Shown here: positions 53,787 to 64,000 of the stretch, piece after piece
Position numbering within the stretch: position 1 is the stretch's first letter
Layout of the letters: each line of letters starts with the position of its first letter
Origin: Stagonosporopsis chrysanthemi
Lineage: Eukaryota; Ascomycota; Dothideomycetes; Pleosporales; Didymellaceae
Reading direction: 5' to 3'
Length of the DNA: 64,000 nucleotides
Assembly: GCA_022560025.1 (NCBI GenBank)
Contig: JAFISE010000131.1
Location: 19,741-83,740, forward strand
Program-made: the position numbers and the translations under genes
The notes under the pieces: model-generated
Databases searched by the model: none
Seen by the model: the letters and a program-made list of their open reading frames with translations, nothing else
What the model was told of the DNA's origin: nothing

Positions 53787-55807
53787 TCTTACTAAAAATA
53801 CACTATACTCTTTTATATAATATCTCTATGCTATAATATTGCTTAAAAAAGCGCTTGCAGAGGCAGATATAGTAGATATAGAAGGTTAACTCTTATACTA
53901 AGTAATTATAAAAAAGTATAATATTTACTATATAACTTTATCTTGCTATTGCTAATATATAGTTGCGTTGTGTGCAGAAGCTAATTTAAATCTATACAAA
54001 CTCTACTCTATATATAAGAAAAAGCTTTATAAGTTTATAGAAGAGCTTACTAATTAAGGCCTACTTTTTATAAGGTAAATAGTATAAAATATAGCTTTTA
54101 AACTAGCTATAAAGAAGGTTTCTAACTTGTAAGTTACTTACTTCTTTAACTATTACTACAACACTCTTTTATATAAATAAAGTAATGCTATAGACGCTTA
54201 ATACTTCTACACTAATAGCTATAAGAAGTATACTTACTTTTTTAACCTTGTACACTCTAAAATAAATAAATACTTAATTAAGCTATAGTATATATATAAT
54301 ATAGATAAAAAGAGCTTTTTAATTAGAGTACTTAATAGGTATACTAAATAGGTGTTTAGCTAAGCTTCTATAGAGTTAAAAAAGCATTGCTAGCTATTGT
54401 AAAATAGTAATAGGTAATAGGTATTAATACTTGCAAGCGTCTGCGCTAATAGTTTATAGCTGCCTCTAGCTATACTATACCTAAGAGTACCTAATATACT
54501 ATAATTAACCTAGGTAGTAGATCTAGACGCAGAAAAACACTTAGTATTTCTTAGTACAACTCCTTTAGGCTAGATAAATAATAAAGTTAGCTTTACCTAG
54601 TTAGAACAAGTATTTAATTGCTATACTTAAAAGAAAGTATACTAAAGTTAGCAACTACTTATAGTAGATAGCTATAGCTTGCATATAACTTAGAGATTTA
54701 TTAAATACTACTATTATAATAGAATACTACTACTAGTATTTCTACTTTATAGTACTTATACGCTGTAGCTATTAGATATAGCTCTGTTCTTACCTCTAGC
54801 AACAAGCTACTTTAAACAGCTTACTAAACACCTTTACAGTAGTTAGGTAATAGCTAGAGTTACTAAACGTAACTTTCTCTGCTTATTCTATAGTACTTAG
54901 ATAACTACTTTTACTCTAAGCTTTATTCTTAGGTCCTTTAAAGTTACAGACCTATTACTACTTAATATAGCTGTAATTATTAATAGATTTAAGAAAAAGC
55001 ACAAGTAGCTACTTTATACACTATTCTTAGTGCTAGCTAACAATTAGAAACAAGCTATACAAATACTAGATAAGGTAGTAGAAGATTAGAACTTAGAAAA
55101 GGTCTAGTAGCTAAGGTATACTATTTCTTACTTTTCTACTACTATAAAGCTTATATAGCTTAAAAACAAAGGTCTTTATAATATACTTTAGCAGCAAAAG
55201 CTCTCTAAGTAAAAGCAAAGAAAGCTTAACTTGTAACAAGATAAAGAGTATAAGAGTATAGCTGTTCTTTAGTCTTTATAAAAGGTCTATAAAGAAGAAA
55301 AGTATTATAAGATAAATAAAGAAATAAAGCTATAGAAAAAAGTAAATAAAGCTTATAAAAAGAATATTAAAGTATAAAAAAAGCTTTAAAATAAGCTGTA
55401 GAAGCAATAGTAAAAGGTAGAATAAGTAAAGGCAAAGAAAGAAAAAGCTCTAAGAGAAGCTACTAAGAAGGCTAAAAAATAACAAAGAAAAAAAAAAGCT
55501 AACGTTGCTAAATCTATCTAATTAACTTAAATAAGTAAGTATAAGACCTTATAAAAGCCTCTTATAGAGCTAGCTACTAAAAAACAGTATATATATAATG
55601 CTACTTAGGTTATAGTTAAGGCGTTACCTTTTTTAACACTTCTACTAGTTACTATATATAGTAGCTGCACAATATATCTAAATAAAAAGTAGTAATAAAG
55701 TAAGTACTATAGAACTTAATAGATTGTTACTATAAAAAATCTTAATATAATAGCTTTTATATATAGCTTTATTACTTTATTTTTAGTTATTGCCTAAGGT
55801 TGTTTTA

Positions 55808-55847
55808 GTGTGCACAGCCTAAAGGTGTATACAGCGTGCACAAATAC
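55808..55847 (-). repeat. Right terminal inverted repeat of the old pogo-type element
   Basis: Inverted partner of 53747-53786; its complement begins GTATTTGTGCACGC. TA follows at 55848-55849. Confidence 0.85.
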
Positions 55848-56199
55848 TATACCTAAGCTCTACTACTTTATCTTATAAAGATCTTACCTATATAGTAAGT
55901 GCCTTTATTACTTTTATTAAGGCCTAATTAGTAATAAGCTAGACATAGTACTAATAGAGTAATATACTAGTAGCTAATACCTTTTTAAGCTATATAGTTG
56001 CTACTTATACTATATTTACTAAGGTATAAACTAACTAACAAAGGTTATTCTAAGCAGTCTTATAAACAGCCTATATAGCTACTACCTTTAGCTTTTCTAA
56101 ATCTTTACTTTCTTTTACTATAGCTTCTTTCTATATAATAAAGTTGTTATAAAAAGTATTATACTTAGTATTAGCTCTCTAGGTTTATAGAGGCTGTAA

Positions 56200-59100
56200 G
56201 GCTAAACGGCAAGGCCTACTATAAAGACTAAGGGTCTTCTGCCCTGTTCTTGCTTAGCAGCAAACAGTCTACTATCTACTAATTAAACCTGTACTTAATC
56301 TCTAGATATTGTACTACTTATTGCCTTAATACCTTACTCTTCTCTGTGCCCCTAGGATACAGGTTCTAACATTCTGTTTGCTCCTATATAGAAAAGTACC
56401 TTGTTAGAATTTAACTATAAGTTCTTGTGCAAGCCTAATTACAGAAGACTTAACTCTAGAGTCCTTAGAAAGACAGCCTTAAAGGCTTTAGAGCTAAACT
56501 TCTAGACAGATAGCAGCAAGAGCTTTAAAAGAGGGCTTATTATCTTCTACATAAATAAATTCTAACTAACTAGCTAGTTTAGCTTAAAACTATCTATAAG
56601 TAGGTAAAGTAGCAACAAATACTCTGCAGGAGCCTATAATAAACTAGAAGAAGCTAGTCTTTAACAAGCTAGACTTTAAACTGCAAGAGCTAGAAGCATA
56701 GTATAAACAAGCTGCAAAGTAGCTTAGGGTAGTATAACTTAAGAAGTTACAAGCTAGGTTCCTAGCAAGTAACCTAACTATGCTTAACATAATCTACAAC
56801 AGTCTTGCAGTAACTGTTATAGTACTAGCAGTGCTAACTACTAGCTTTCTTTAACCTAAGCTCTTATATATATTTTTAAAATACAATAAGGCAGACTATA
56901 ATTATTAGAAGTATAACTATAAAAGGTATTTTTATAGGCTACTAGCTAACTTTTTATAAGAAATATAAAAAGTTAATTTTAGTATATAATATATCTTAGA
57001 AGTAATAAAAACTCTCTAAGGCGCACATAAAGTAGATTAACAGAGAATCTTTTTTCTCTAGGAACCTACCTAAGAAGCTATAAAAGTAGTTATACTAAGC
57101 TTACTAAGAACTCTCTTTAAGTAAAGGTAGTAAGTATATAAAGCTTTAAATAAAGTGTATATACTCTCTTATAGTACTTTAACAGAGTTATTAGACTATA
57201 TAAGACTGTTCTAAGAAGAGTTAGGTAATACCTATAAACCTAAGCTCTAGGTAATAGGTTATCTCTATGCCTTGCTTAATAATATTTAAAGGCAGTTGTT
57301 TATACTACTAAAAGACTATTACGCAATACTTACTTAGATAAAAAAGGCTGCTAATATTATATACTGCTAAAGGAATTGCTTAAAGCTAGCGCAGGATAAA
57401 AAGCTTGTAAAAGAGCAAGACAGGCACAAACAAGATTTAAAAGGCAAGCAAGGGGGCAAAAAGACCTTAAAAAAGCTAAAAAAAGGCAGTCTAAGCTATA
57501 ACAGCTTAAAAAAAGCTAAATAAGCGCTACTAAGGCTAAAGACCTTAGCTTTTTATTGTTAAGATTATAAAGAAGTTAGATATTACTAACTAAACTGTCT
57601 ACATCCTAAAAAGTCTAAGAAACCTGTTAAAGAGTTAGACTTAAGAAAAGAAAAAAAGCAAAAAGACTAAAGGTCTACTTTCTTGCCTATATCTCTTATA
57701 TTTAGAAGAGTAAAGACCTTAGCACTTTTTATACTGTACTATACTCTTAACTAGTACACTTGCTTATAGTTTAAGCAGTTATAAGATTATTAGATATAAT
57801 AGAGTATCTAGTTAATAGAGGTTCTTAGCTAAACCTACTGTCTGTAATAATAGTAAAAAAGTAAAATCTCTAAGTTAATCTCTTACTAAAGCTGTTAGTA
57901 GAAGAGGTAAATAGTAGCAATGTATATGTATATAGCACTACTACTGTTACAACTACTATTACTAACTTTAAAGGTAATAAAAAAGCTTAAGAGATACTAT
58001 TTATAGTTATAGACTTAAAAAAGTACTAAGTGTACCTTAGTCTACCTTAGATTAATATGTGTTAACCTAAACTAAACTATATTACAAAGCAAATACTGTT
58101 TAAAAGAAAGAAGACTAAAGAAAGGCTTCTTTTCTAACTAGTTGCTACTAAAGATACTAAAGAGTTTAAGAGTATAATATATAACTCTATAGTAAAGGTA
58201 TATATGTGCCTTGTTAACTTTGTAAGCTAGAGTAGGCTACAAGTAACTATTATAGACTACCTTCTCTTATAGTATGCTAAGTTTGCTAATATTATATTAG
58301 AAGACAACTTAAAAGTCTTTCTTAAACATAGTTTAAACAACCTAGCTATTTATATAGCAGAAGGCAAGAGCTTGCCTTTTAAACTGCTTTATAGTCTCTT
58401 AGAAGCTAAGTTAGTAGTGTTGTAAAAGTACTTAACTAACTTTATAGCAAGAAGTTAGATATAACACTTAAGATTACTAGTAGGTACTTCTATACTCTTT
58501 ACAAAAAAAAAAAATAGCAGCTTACACCTTTATATTAACTATAAAGGCTTTAATAAGGTTACTATAAAAAACTACTACTTTCTGCCCTTAATATCTAAAT
58601 CTTTAAAGCGTTTTTTATAAGTAAAAATATATTCAAAGTTAGATATTAAAGATACCTACTACAGAATTAGAATTAAAGAAGGAAATAAATAGAAGATAGC
58701 TTTTTGCACAAGATATAGCTATTTTAAATATAAAGTTATACTCTTTAGCTTTACTAACACTCTTGCACAATTTTAAGCGTATATTAACAAAGCTTTGTTA
58801 GGTTTAATTAATATATTCTGTATTATATACTTAGATAACATCTTAATCTTTTCTAATACAGAAGAAGAGTATATACTCTATATAAAGGAAGTACTTAGAA
58901 GACTATGCAACTACAAGCTATTTATTAAGCTTTTAAAGTATAAGTAGTACACTTAGTACACAGAGTACTTTAGATATGTTGTCTTACTTGCAGAGATAAG
59001 TATTAACTTACAACAAGTTAAAATAATCTAAAATTAGCTATTACTAGTTATAGTGTGTAATATCTAAGTGTTTATTAGATTTATAAACTACTATTGCTAG

Positions 59101-61350
59101 TTTATTATAAGATTTAGCTGCATAGTCTTACTACTAACTTTTCTTACTAAGAAAGAAGCAAGACAGGCCTAAGGCAGCCCTGCTATAAAAAAAAAAAAAA
59201 GCTAATCTCTATAGCTCTTGCTAAAGGCAGTTAAAGTGTTTAATTAGCTAAAAAATACATTCTTAAGAGTTCTTATCCTTGCATATTTTAAAAAAGAGAA
59301 AAAGACTAGACTTAAAGTTAATGCGTTAAGCAGTGCTATATTAGGTACTCTAAGCTAGTATAGCCTAGAACCTAGAAGAGAAGACTAGTAGAAACTAGTA
59401 GACTTCTACTTGTGCAAGTTAATTGCTGCAGAGTACAACTACAACACATATAACTAGAAATTGCTTGTAATAGTTAGCAGTATTAAGTATTAGTGCTACT
59501 ACTTCTAGAGAATCTATTTTAATATTCTTACAGACTATATAAACTTTAAATAGTTTATAAAAACTAAGGTGTTAAACAATAAATAAGTAAGGTTGTATTT
59601 AGTATTAAGCTAGTATAATTTTATACTCTTTTACTAATTAAGAAGTACAAATCTAGCTAATAGCTTATTAAAGCAACCTAATTATATATTAGAAGTATAA
59701 CATCTTTTTTAAAAATATAATAAGGCCTTTATATAGCCTTTTAAGGACTTGCTTGCAGGCAAAAGAGATACTAGCTTGCAAATCTTAGCAGTACTTACTA
59801 GATTAACTAAATTAAAAACTCTACTAAAGGAGACAAAGCTAGCTCTAAGTAAATTCCTAAAGGTAGAAAGACAATTACCTAAGGCTCTAAAAGCAGCTAA
59901 GAAAGTAATTAATACAGAATCTAATAAGGCAAGTATAAGTAGTAAAGGCAACTTAATTAAAAGCTATAATACTATACAGTAGCCTAGTAATCTATATAAA
60001 AAGCTGCTTAAACTTATAATAATAAAAGAAAAGGCCTTTATAATAGAAAAGTATTATAACAGCCTGCTTGCTAGTTATTTTAGTATAAGAAGGATACTAG
60101 AGAAGCTCTAGTGCTAATATTAATAGAAAGAGATAAAAGCAGACATAGAACAGTACTGTTGCAAGTATATACCTTGTAAGAGGTTAACACCTACTTAGTA
60201 TTAGCCTTATAGCTTACTAGCGCCCTTTCTTCTACTAAATTAAGTATAGTAAGAAGTAATAATAGATTTTATTACTAAACTACTACTAAGTAAGACAAAT
60301 AGTATTATATATAACGCTATACTTGTAGTAGTATACTAACTTATAAAAATAGCACACTATATACCTGCAAGAAGAGACTAAGATAGTATTAACTTAGCCT
60401 AGGCTTAGATTAAAGAAGTAATTTAACTCTATAGTGTACTTAAAAGAGTAATCTTAAACAGAGGTCTCTTAATAAATACTAAATATTAGGATATATTTTA
60501 GCACTACTTTAACTTAAAGAGAGTCTTGTTGTCTACTTACTACTTTTAGATAGATAGACAGACTAAAAGACAGAACTAAACTCTAGAATAGTACTTTTAG
60601 TGCTACTATTCTCTAGAACAAGACAATTAAGCTTTGTAGATATTAATTGCAGAGTTTATATATAATAACAGCATACACACAACTATAAAGAGCACTCTAT
60701 TTATAGTAAACTATAGAATAGCTTCTTGCAGTACAGATTAGCTTATAATACCTCTTAGGCAGAAAGAATTACTCTTAAGAAGGCAGGTTGCTATAAAGGT
60801 TCTAGAAATATAAAAAGAGTATAAAAGCAAGATTATTACTGCTAATACCTACTAAGAGGTATACTAGAACAAAAGTAGGCTTGCTATGCCTTTTAAAATT
60901 AGAGACTAAGTTATAATCTCTAATTGCTATATAAAGTCTACTAGGCTAAAGCAGAAGCTAGATTAAAAGTATATTAGACTAGAGTGCATAGTAGCTTAGA
61001 TTAGCCTAACAGCGTTTAAAGTAGACTTCTTAAGCTTACAAGCAATATATTTAGTATTCTACGCGTTGTTACTTAAGCCTTTTAACTATAAAGAGTTAAT
61101 TGCACACTTAAAGGTTAAAATTATAGATACTCTGCACACTTTTAGCAATAATATATAAGAGGTAAAAAGGATAATTAAAAGAAAACAAGATAATAATAGC
61201 TAATAGCTTTATTATATTAAGTAGGTTAGTTACTCTAAGTCTAAGAACTTATAAGAGCTAAGAGTAAACATCTCTTTAAACGCACTTAAACAGTTTTAGA
61301 ATAGCAACAAAATACTCTTAAAGAGGAAACCTGCAGAAGTATAGGCTAAA
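56200..61350 (+). mobile_element. Ty3/Gypsy LTR retrotransposon (chromovirus) relic
   Basis: Reading the plus strand through stops gives Gypsy domains in the right order: gag-like sequence with a decayed CCHC knuckle near 57550-57610; reverse transcriptase at about 58500-59130 (LHLYINYKGFNKVTIKNYYF, DIKDTYYRIRIKEGNK, IIYLDNILIFSNTEEE, where YLDN is the changed YxDD); RNase H at about 59290-59590 (EPRREDW, AEYNYNTYN, TDYINFK); integrase at about 60050-60760 with the CXXC of its zinc finger (KYIPCKRLTP) and DFITKLLL; and a chromodomain-like end at about 61130-61330. LTRs were not identified; the left limit is an estimate from a less-decayed patch near 56180-56400. Dead by many stops. Confidence 0.85.
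58500..59130 (+). pseudogene. Reverse-transcriptase region of the Gypsy relic
   Basis: The palm motifs are still legible: INYKGFNKVTIKN, KLDIKDTYYRIRIKEG, the catalytic YLDN block (Asp-Asp changed to Asp-Asn, a G-to-A change) and FRYVVLLAEISINL. Stops replace Gln and Trp positions. It cannot encode an active enzyme. Confidence 0.85.
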
Positions 61351-61679
61351 AGGCAGCTAGGTTAGCTACCTAAAAAGAAGGAGAATAGACTTATAAATAT
61401 TAAAAAACTCTAAGTATAAAAATCTAGAAGTACCTTTACTTGTTTTTTCTTACTAGGTTTTTAGGTGTTTAATAGCACTTAGATTTATCTAAGAGGTATA
61501 TAGAGTATTATAGCTTAGAGTAGCTTATAATATTATATAGCAGGTTATAAAGATTAGAAATATAATTAAGAACTCTATTAAAAACTAAAGATATGCTCTA
61601 TAAGAGCAGGTATACTAGTAAAAGCTCTAAAGGAGCTACTATCAACTAGAACACTAAGAAAAGCACTACTATGCTGTAA

Positions 61680-61930
61680 TATAGTATAGAATAGCCTACT
61701 AGATACTATACTACTACACTACAGCTTAGAAGTGCACAAAAAAGTACTGTTCTTCTTATACTTAACCTTGTTAATCTTATTAGTAGTAGTGCGCTTTACT
61801 TAACTAGTCTCTCTAGCTCTATAGCTCTCTAGAGCTGCAATCTTAGCTTTAAAAGTATTAATCTTAGCTAAGAGAGAACACTTCTCTAGATTAGCTATAC
61901 TAGCCTTGCTTTTACCTTGTAATATATTAG
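61680..61930 (-). pseudogene. Possible C-terminal fragment of another pogo-type transposase
   Basis: On the minus strand KSKASIANLEKCSLLAKINTF, then KAKIAALESYRAR followed by a basic run resembles the coiled, basic tails of Fot1-like transposases. No catalytic part is found beside it. Weak evidence. Confidence 0.35.
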
Positions 61931-62349
61931 TATAGAGTATTCTAGCACAGAATAGCACAGAATAGCCTAGAAAGAGCAAGACTAACCTTCTTAGATAGTA
62001 AGCTAGTAAATAAGTATAAGGTACCTAGTAGTAAGTAGGAGTAAGGTTAAAGTTGCATAGACCTAAGAGTAGTAGTAGAGTAGGAGTTGCACAGGCTAGA
62101 AGTAAAGGTTAGGTAGAAGTACTTCTAGTATAAGTAGGGGTAAGAGTTAAGTTGCACAGACCTAGGTTAGAGTTAAGTTTAAAGTATCTAGTAAGGTTAT
62201 ATCTACACTAATATAAATATAGTATAGTAGCTTAACTTTATTTCTTAATTTAGAATAGTTGTGTAATTTTATTATTAAGTTTAGTAATTTTAGTTTAGAT
62301 TTTCTACGTGTTAAATAACTAGTTATTACAGTTATTAATAACAGCTACT

Positions 62350-64000
62350 TTCTATATTATATAGGCTTTACTTTTTTCTATAGCTGCTGTTCTCTTTGTA
62401 AAGGAGTAGATAGGCTAACCTTTTTAATATCTTTATCTGTTTTGCTCTTAATATTAATTCTAATCTTACCTACTAGCCTAATGCAGGCAGGCAACTTAAG
62501 AAGATTATCTACTTTATTATAAAGTAGAGTGTTATTCTCTACTATAGCTTCTAAGAATATTAAATCCTTTAGGATTATAATCTTTTAAATAGCTTAGGCA
62601 GAAAGTCTATGCTTCTAATCTCTAAGCACGTCTCTAGCAGTATTAAATACTTGCTCTACTCTTACTTGTAAGATAAGTACTACTAGAATATCTTTTACAA
62701 CTTATACAAGATAAAGATAAGAAGCTTTATTTAACTTTTACTACTCTAAGATATTAAAGCTGTTACCTAATAAAATACAAGGTATACTTAGATAGGACTC
62801 TTCTTTAAATCTAGTTAGGCCTATATTCTTATCTGTATTAAAAGTTAAACTTTAACTATATATAGAAAAGCTTGCTAACTGTAATTAAATTAGTGTAGCT
62901 AGCTTACAAAACTATTTACCTTCTAACAATTACCTTAAGATAGCGTTAGAGACTAGGCTATTACTCTTAGTCTTAGTACTATTATAGCAGTCTAGATAGT
63001 CTAAAAATTCTTAACAGTAAGTATACTTTTAATAAACTTCTTACAACTTATCCTAGATCTTGTTAGTATATAGCTATAATAGTAAACTGTAATAACAGTA
63101 CTTTATAAGCAGTTAGCTTTTACGTAGAGTCTAGAATTAATACATAATTAAAAAAAAAACTCTAATCTCTACTTATTCTTATGTAGTATTTTAATAACTT
63201 TGCACAACCTTTATTTACTGCAGCCTAAACAACGTCTAGCTACTTGTTACTGTTAATACTGTTAGTATCTTCTCTAAGCTTGCTAGTTATATCTTCTAAG
63301 AAATTAAAAAGGCATCTATATATAAGCTAGATGTATAGAATATAAAGCTTATAGTTTTTACTTAGATAGCTTATTACTACCTTAAAGTTCTTTAGCATGT
63401 ATATAATTACCTAGAGATAGTGCTACTTAGATGCTTTAAGGCAGAGTTTCTTAAGGTCTTTAAAATCTGCCTTAGCAGTATCTTAATTAGCTTTAAAACT
63501 TGTGCCTTTTAGCTAGATTTCTTGCTTAAGCTATTTATTAATATATAGCTAAAGCTTAACTACACGTTTACACATATTATATGTAGAATTCTACTTTGTT
63601 TTTACGTCTTAAATAACTAACAGGCGTTTGCTTGCTAGTAGGTTCTGCTAGGTTGCTAAAAACCTCTTAAATTATTAAGGCAATAGATTAATTGCTATAA
63701 TAATAGCTTGTAGCTGTGTCTTTATAAGTATATAATAAATATCTATAATAAAAAAAAGTTTACTTTGTATAAAGAATTAGAGACTAATATATCTGTTTAA
63801 ATATTTTAAACGTAGCAAGATTGCAGTGTTTCTTCTTATTTTATTTCTAGAGAAGCTAACAGCTTTAGATAGAATATAATATCTTAAATAACAAGATTAA
63901 TTATATATACAAGGCAAGAGATAGTATTTTCTTTAGAGCTCTATATATAACTTTCTTTAGCTAGAAGAGCTTTAACTAACTATAATAAAGTACTGTTATT
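62350..64000 (-). mobile_element. hAT-family transposase relic, runs off the window end
   Basis: Minus strand at about 62540-62720, read through stops, gives KDILVVLILQVRVEQVFNTA followed by RDVLRD, KHRLSA and IIILKDLIF. This is the hAT C-terminal dimerisation region of Restless-like fungal elements (VERVFNTARDVCR...HRLS pattern). Upstream parts (63000-64000 on the minus strand) continue as stop-ridden sequence and probably hold the rest of the transposase. Stops lie at Gln-type positions (TAG, TAA). Ends were not identified. Confidence 0.7.

Larger units (their letters stand above)
53747..55847 (+). mobile_element. Old Fot1/pogo-type transposon, heavily mutated, 2101 bp
   Basis: Terminal inverted repeats of 40 bases (53747-53786 and 55808-55847) flanked by TA on both sides bound the element. 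The plus strand, read through many stops, gives ordered pogo transposase blocks: YNIDKKSFLIRVLNRYTK (first Asp region), SYSLHIT...RFIKYYYYNRILLLVF (second Asp region), STYTL-LLDIALFLPLATSY (third Asp region), TKRNFLCLFY, then a Lys/Glu-rich coiled tail near 55320-55500. It differs in TIR sequence and strand from the element at 51027, so it is another family. Confidence 0.88.
52893..64000. other. AT-rich, RIP-type isochore packed with dead transposons
   Basis: From 52893 to the window end composition is strongly A/T with abundant TA steps and stops in every frame, in sharp contrast to the left. Reading through stops reveals transposon proteins in which Gln and Trp positions are mostly TAG or TAA. 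This is what RIP (C:G to T:A in repeated DNA) leaves in Pezizomycotina. Individual elements are listed separately; 52893-53746 and 55848-56200 hold no recognised protein. Confidence 0.9.

Noticed and set aside
59709..59982. Short open frames on both strands within the Gypsy relic
   Set aside because: Chance gaps between stops in AT-rich DNA; the surrounding reading belongs to decayed pol sequence.

Overview
The window looks like a filamentous ascomycete chromosome arm, most likely a dothideomycete of the Pleosporales type; this lineage call is inference. It rests on short GT-AG introns of about 38-65 nt, the housekeeping families present (APSES regulator StuA, fimbrin, coactosin, XPD/Rad3, listerin), the 2EXR and DUF6594 proteins, and a sharp switch from gene-bearing DNA to a very AT-rich block full of nonsense-riddled transposons. 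That block has the signature of RIP (repeat-induced point mutation, C:G to T:A).

Layout. 0.6-7.5 kb: a small membrane protein, fimbrin and stuA, all on the minus strand. 7.5-16.5 kb: about 9 kb upstream of stuA with no convincing conserved gene, but many tandem pentamer, hexamer and homopolymer tracts; its stuA-proximal end carries a 148-codon stop-free stretch in frame with StuA. 16.5-29.4 kb: a hypothetical ORF, a coactosin/ADF-H gene, a TLC-domain membrane protein, a broken 2EXR-like gene, then the divergent pair XPD (minus) and LTN1/listerin (plus). 29.4-37.9 kb: a decayed galactose-oxidase-like gene, two unrecognised minus-strand proteins (one with a gapless 54-residue internal duplication), a double-domain HCCA-isomerase/kappa-GST protein, a P450 tail relic, a GNAT acetyltransferase and an NmrA-like oxidoreductase. 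37.9-50.7 kb: gene-poor accessory DNA with a pirin pseudogene carrying three in-frame stops, another broken unrecognised gene, a 2EXR protein, and two intact genes (DUF6594 and a serine beta-lactamase-like hydrolase). 50.7-64 kb: a RIP-type AT-rich block. A relatively fresh Fot1/pogo element (51027-52892, TA target duplication, ~66-bp terminal inverted repeats) sits at its inner edge. Behind it lie an older Fot1/pogo element (53747-55847) whose inverted repeats differ only by transitions, a Ty3/Gypsy chromovirus (about 56.2-61.35 kb) and a hAT transposase relic running off the end.

How the genes relate. Fimbrin and coactosin are both actin-binding proteins. StuA is a developmental regulator. 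XPD (TFIIH) and LTN1 (ribosome quality control) share a 274-bp divergent promoter. The right half looks like accessory DNA: oxidoreductase, P450, pirin and galactose-oxidase genes are mostly dead, and the changes in the pirin copy are all of the C-to-T / G-to-A type, suggesting RIP acted on gene duplicates outside the transposon block. I found no CRISPR, tRNA or rRNA, and no clearly new multi-gene system. The best novelty candidates are the duplicated 54-residue domain protein, the fused HCCA-isomerase protein, the upstream in-frame extension of stuA and the decayed elements.
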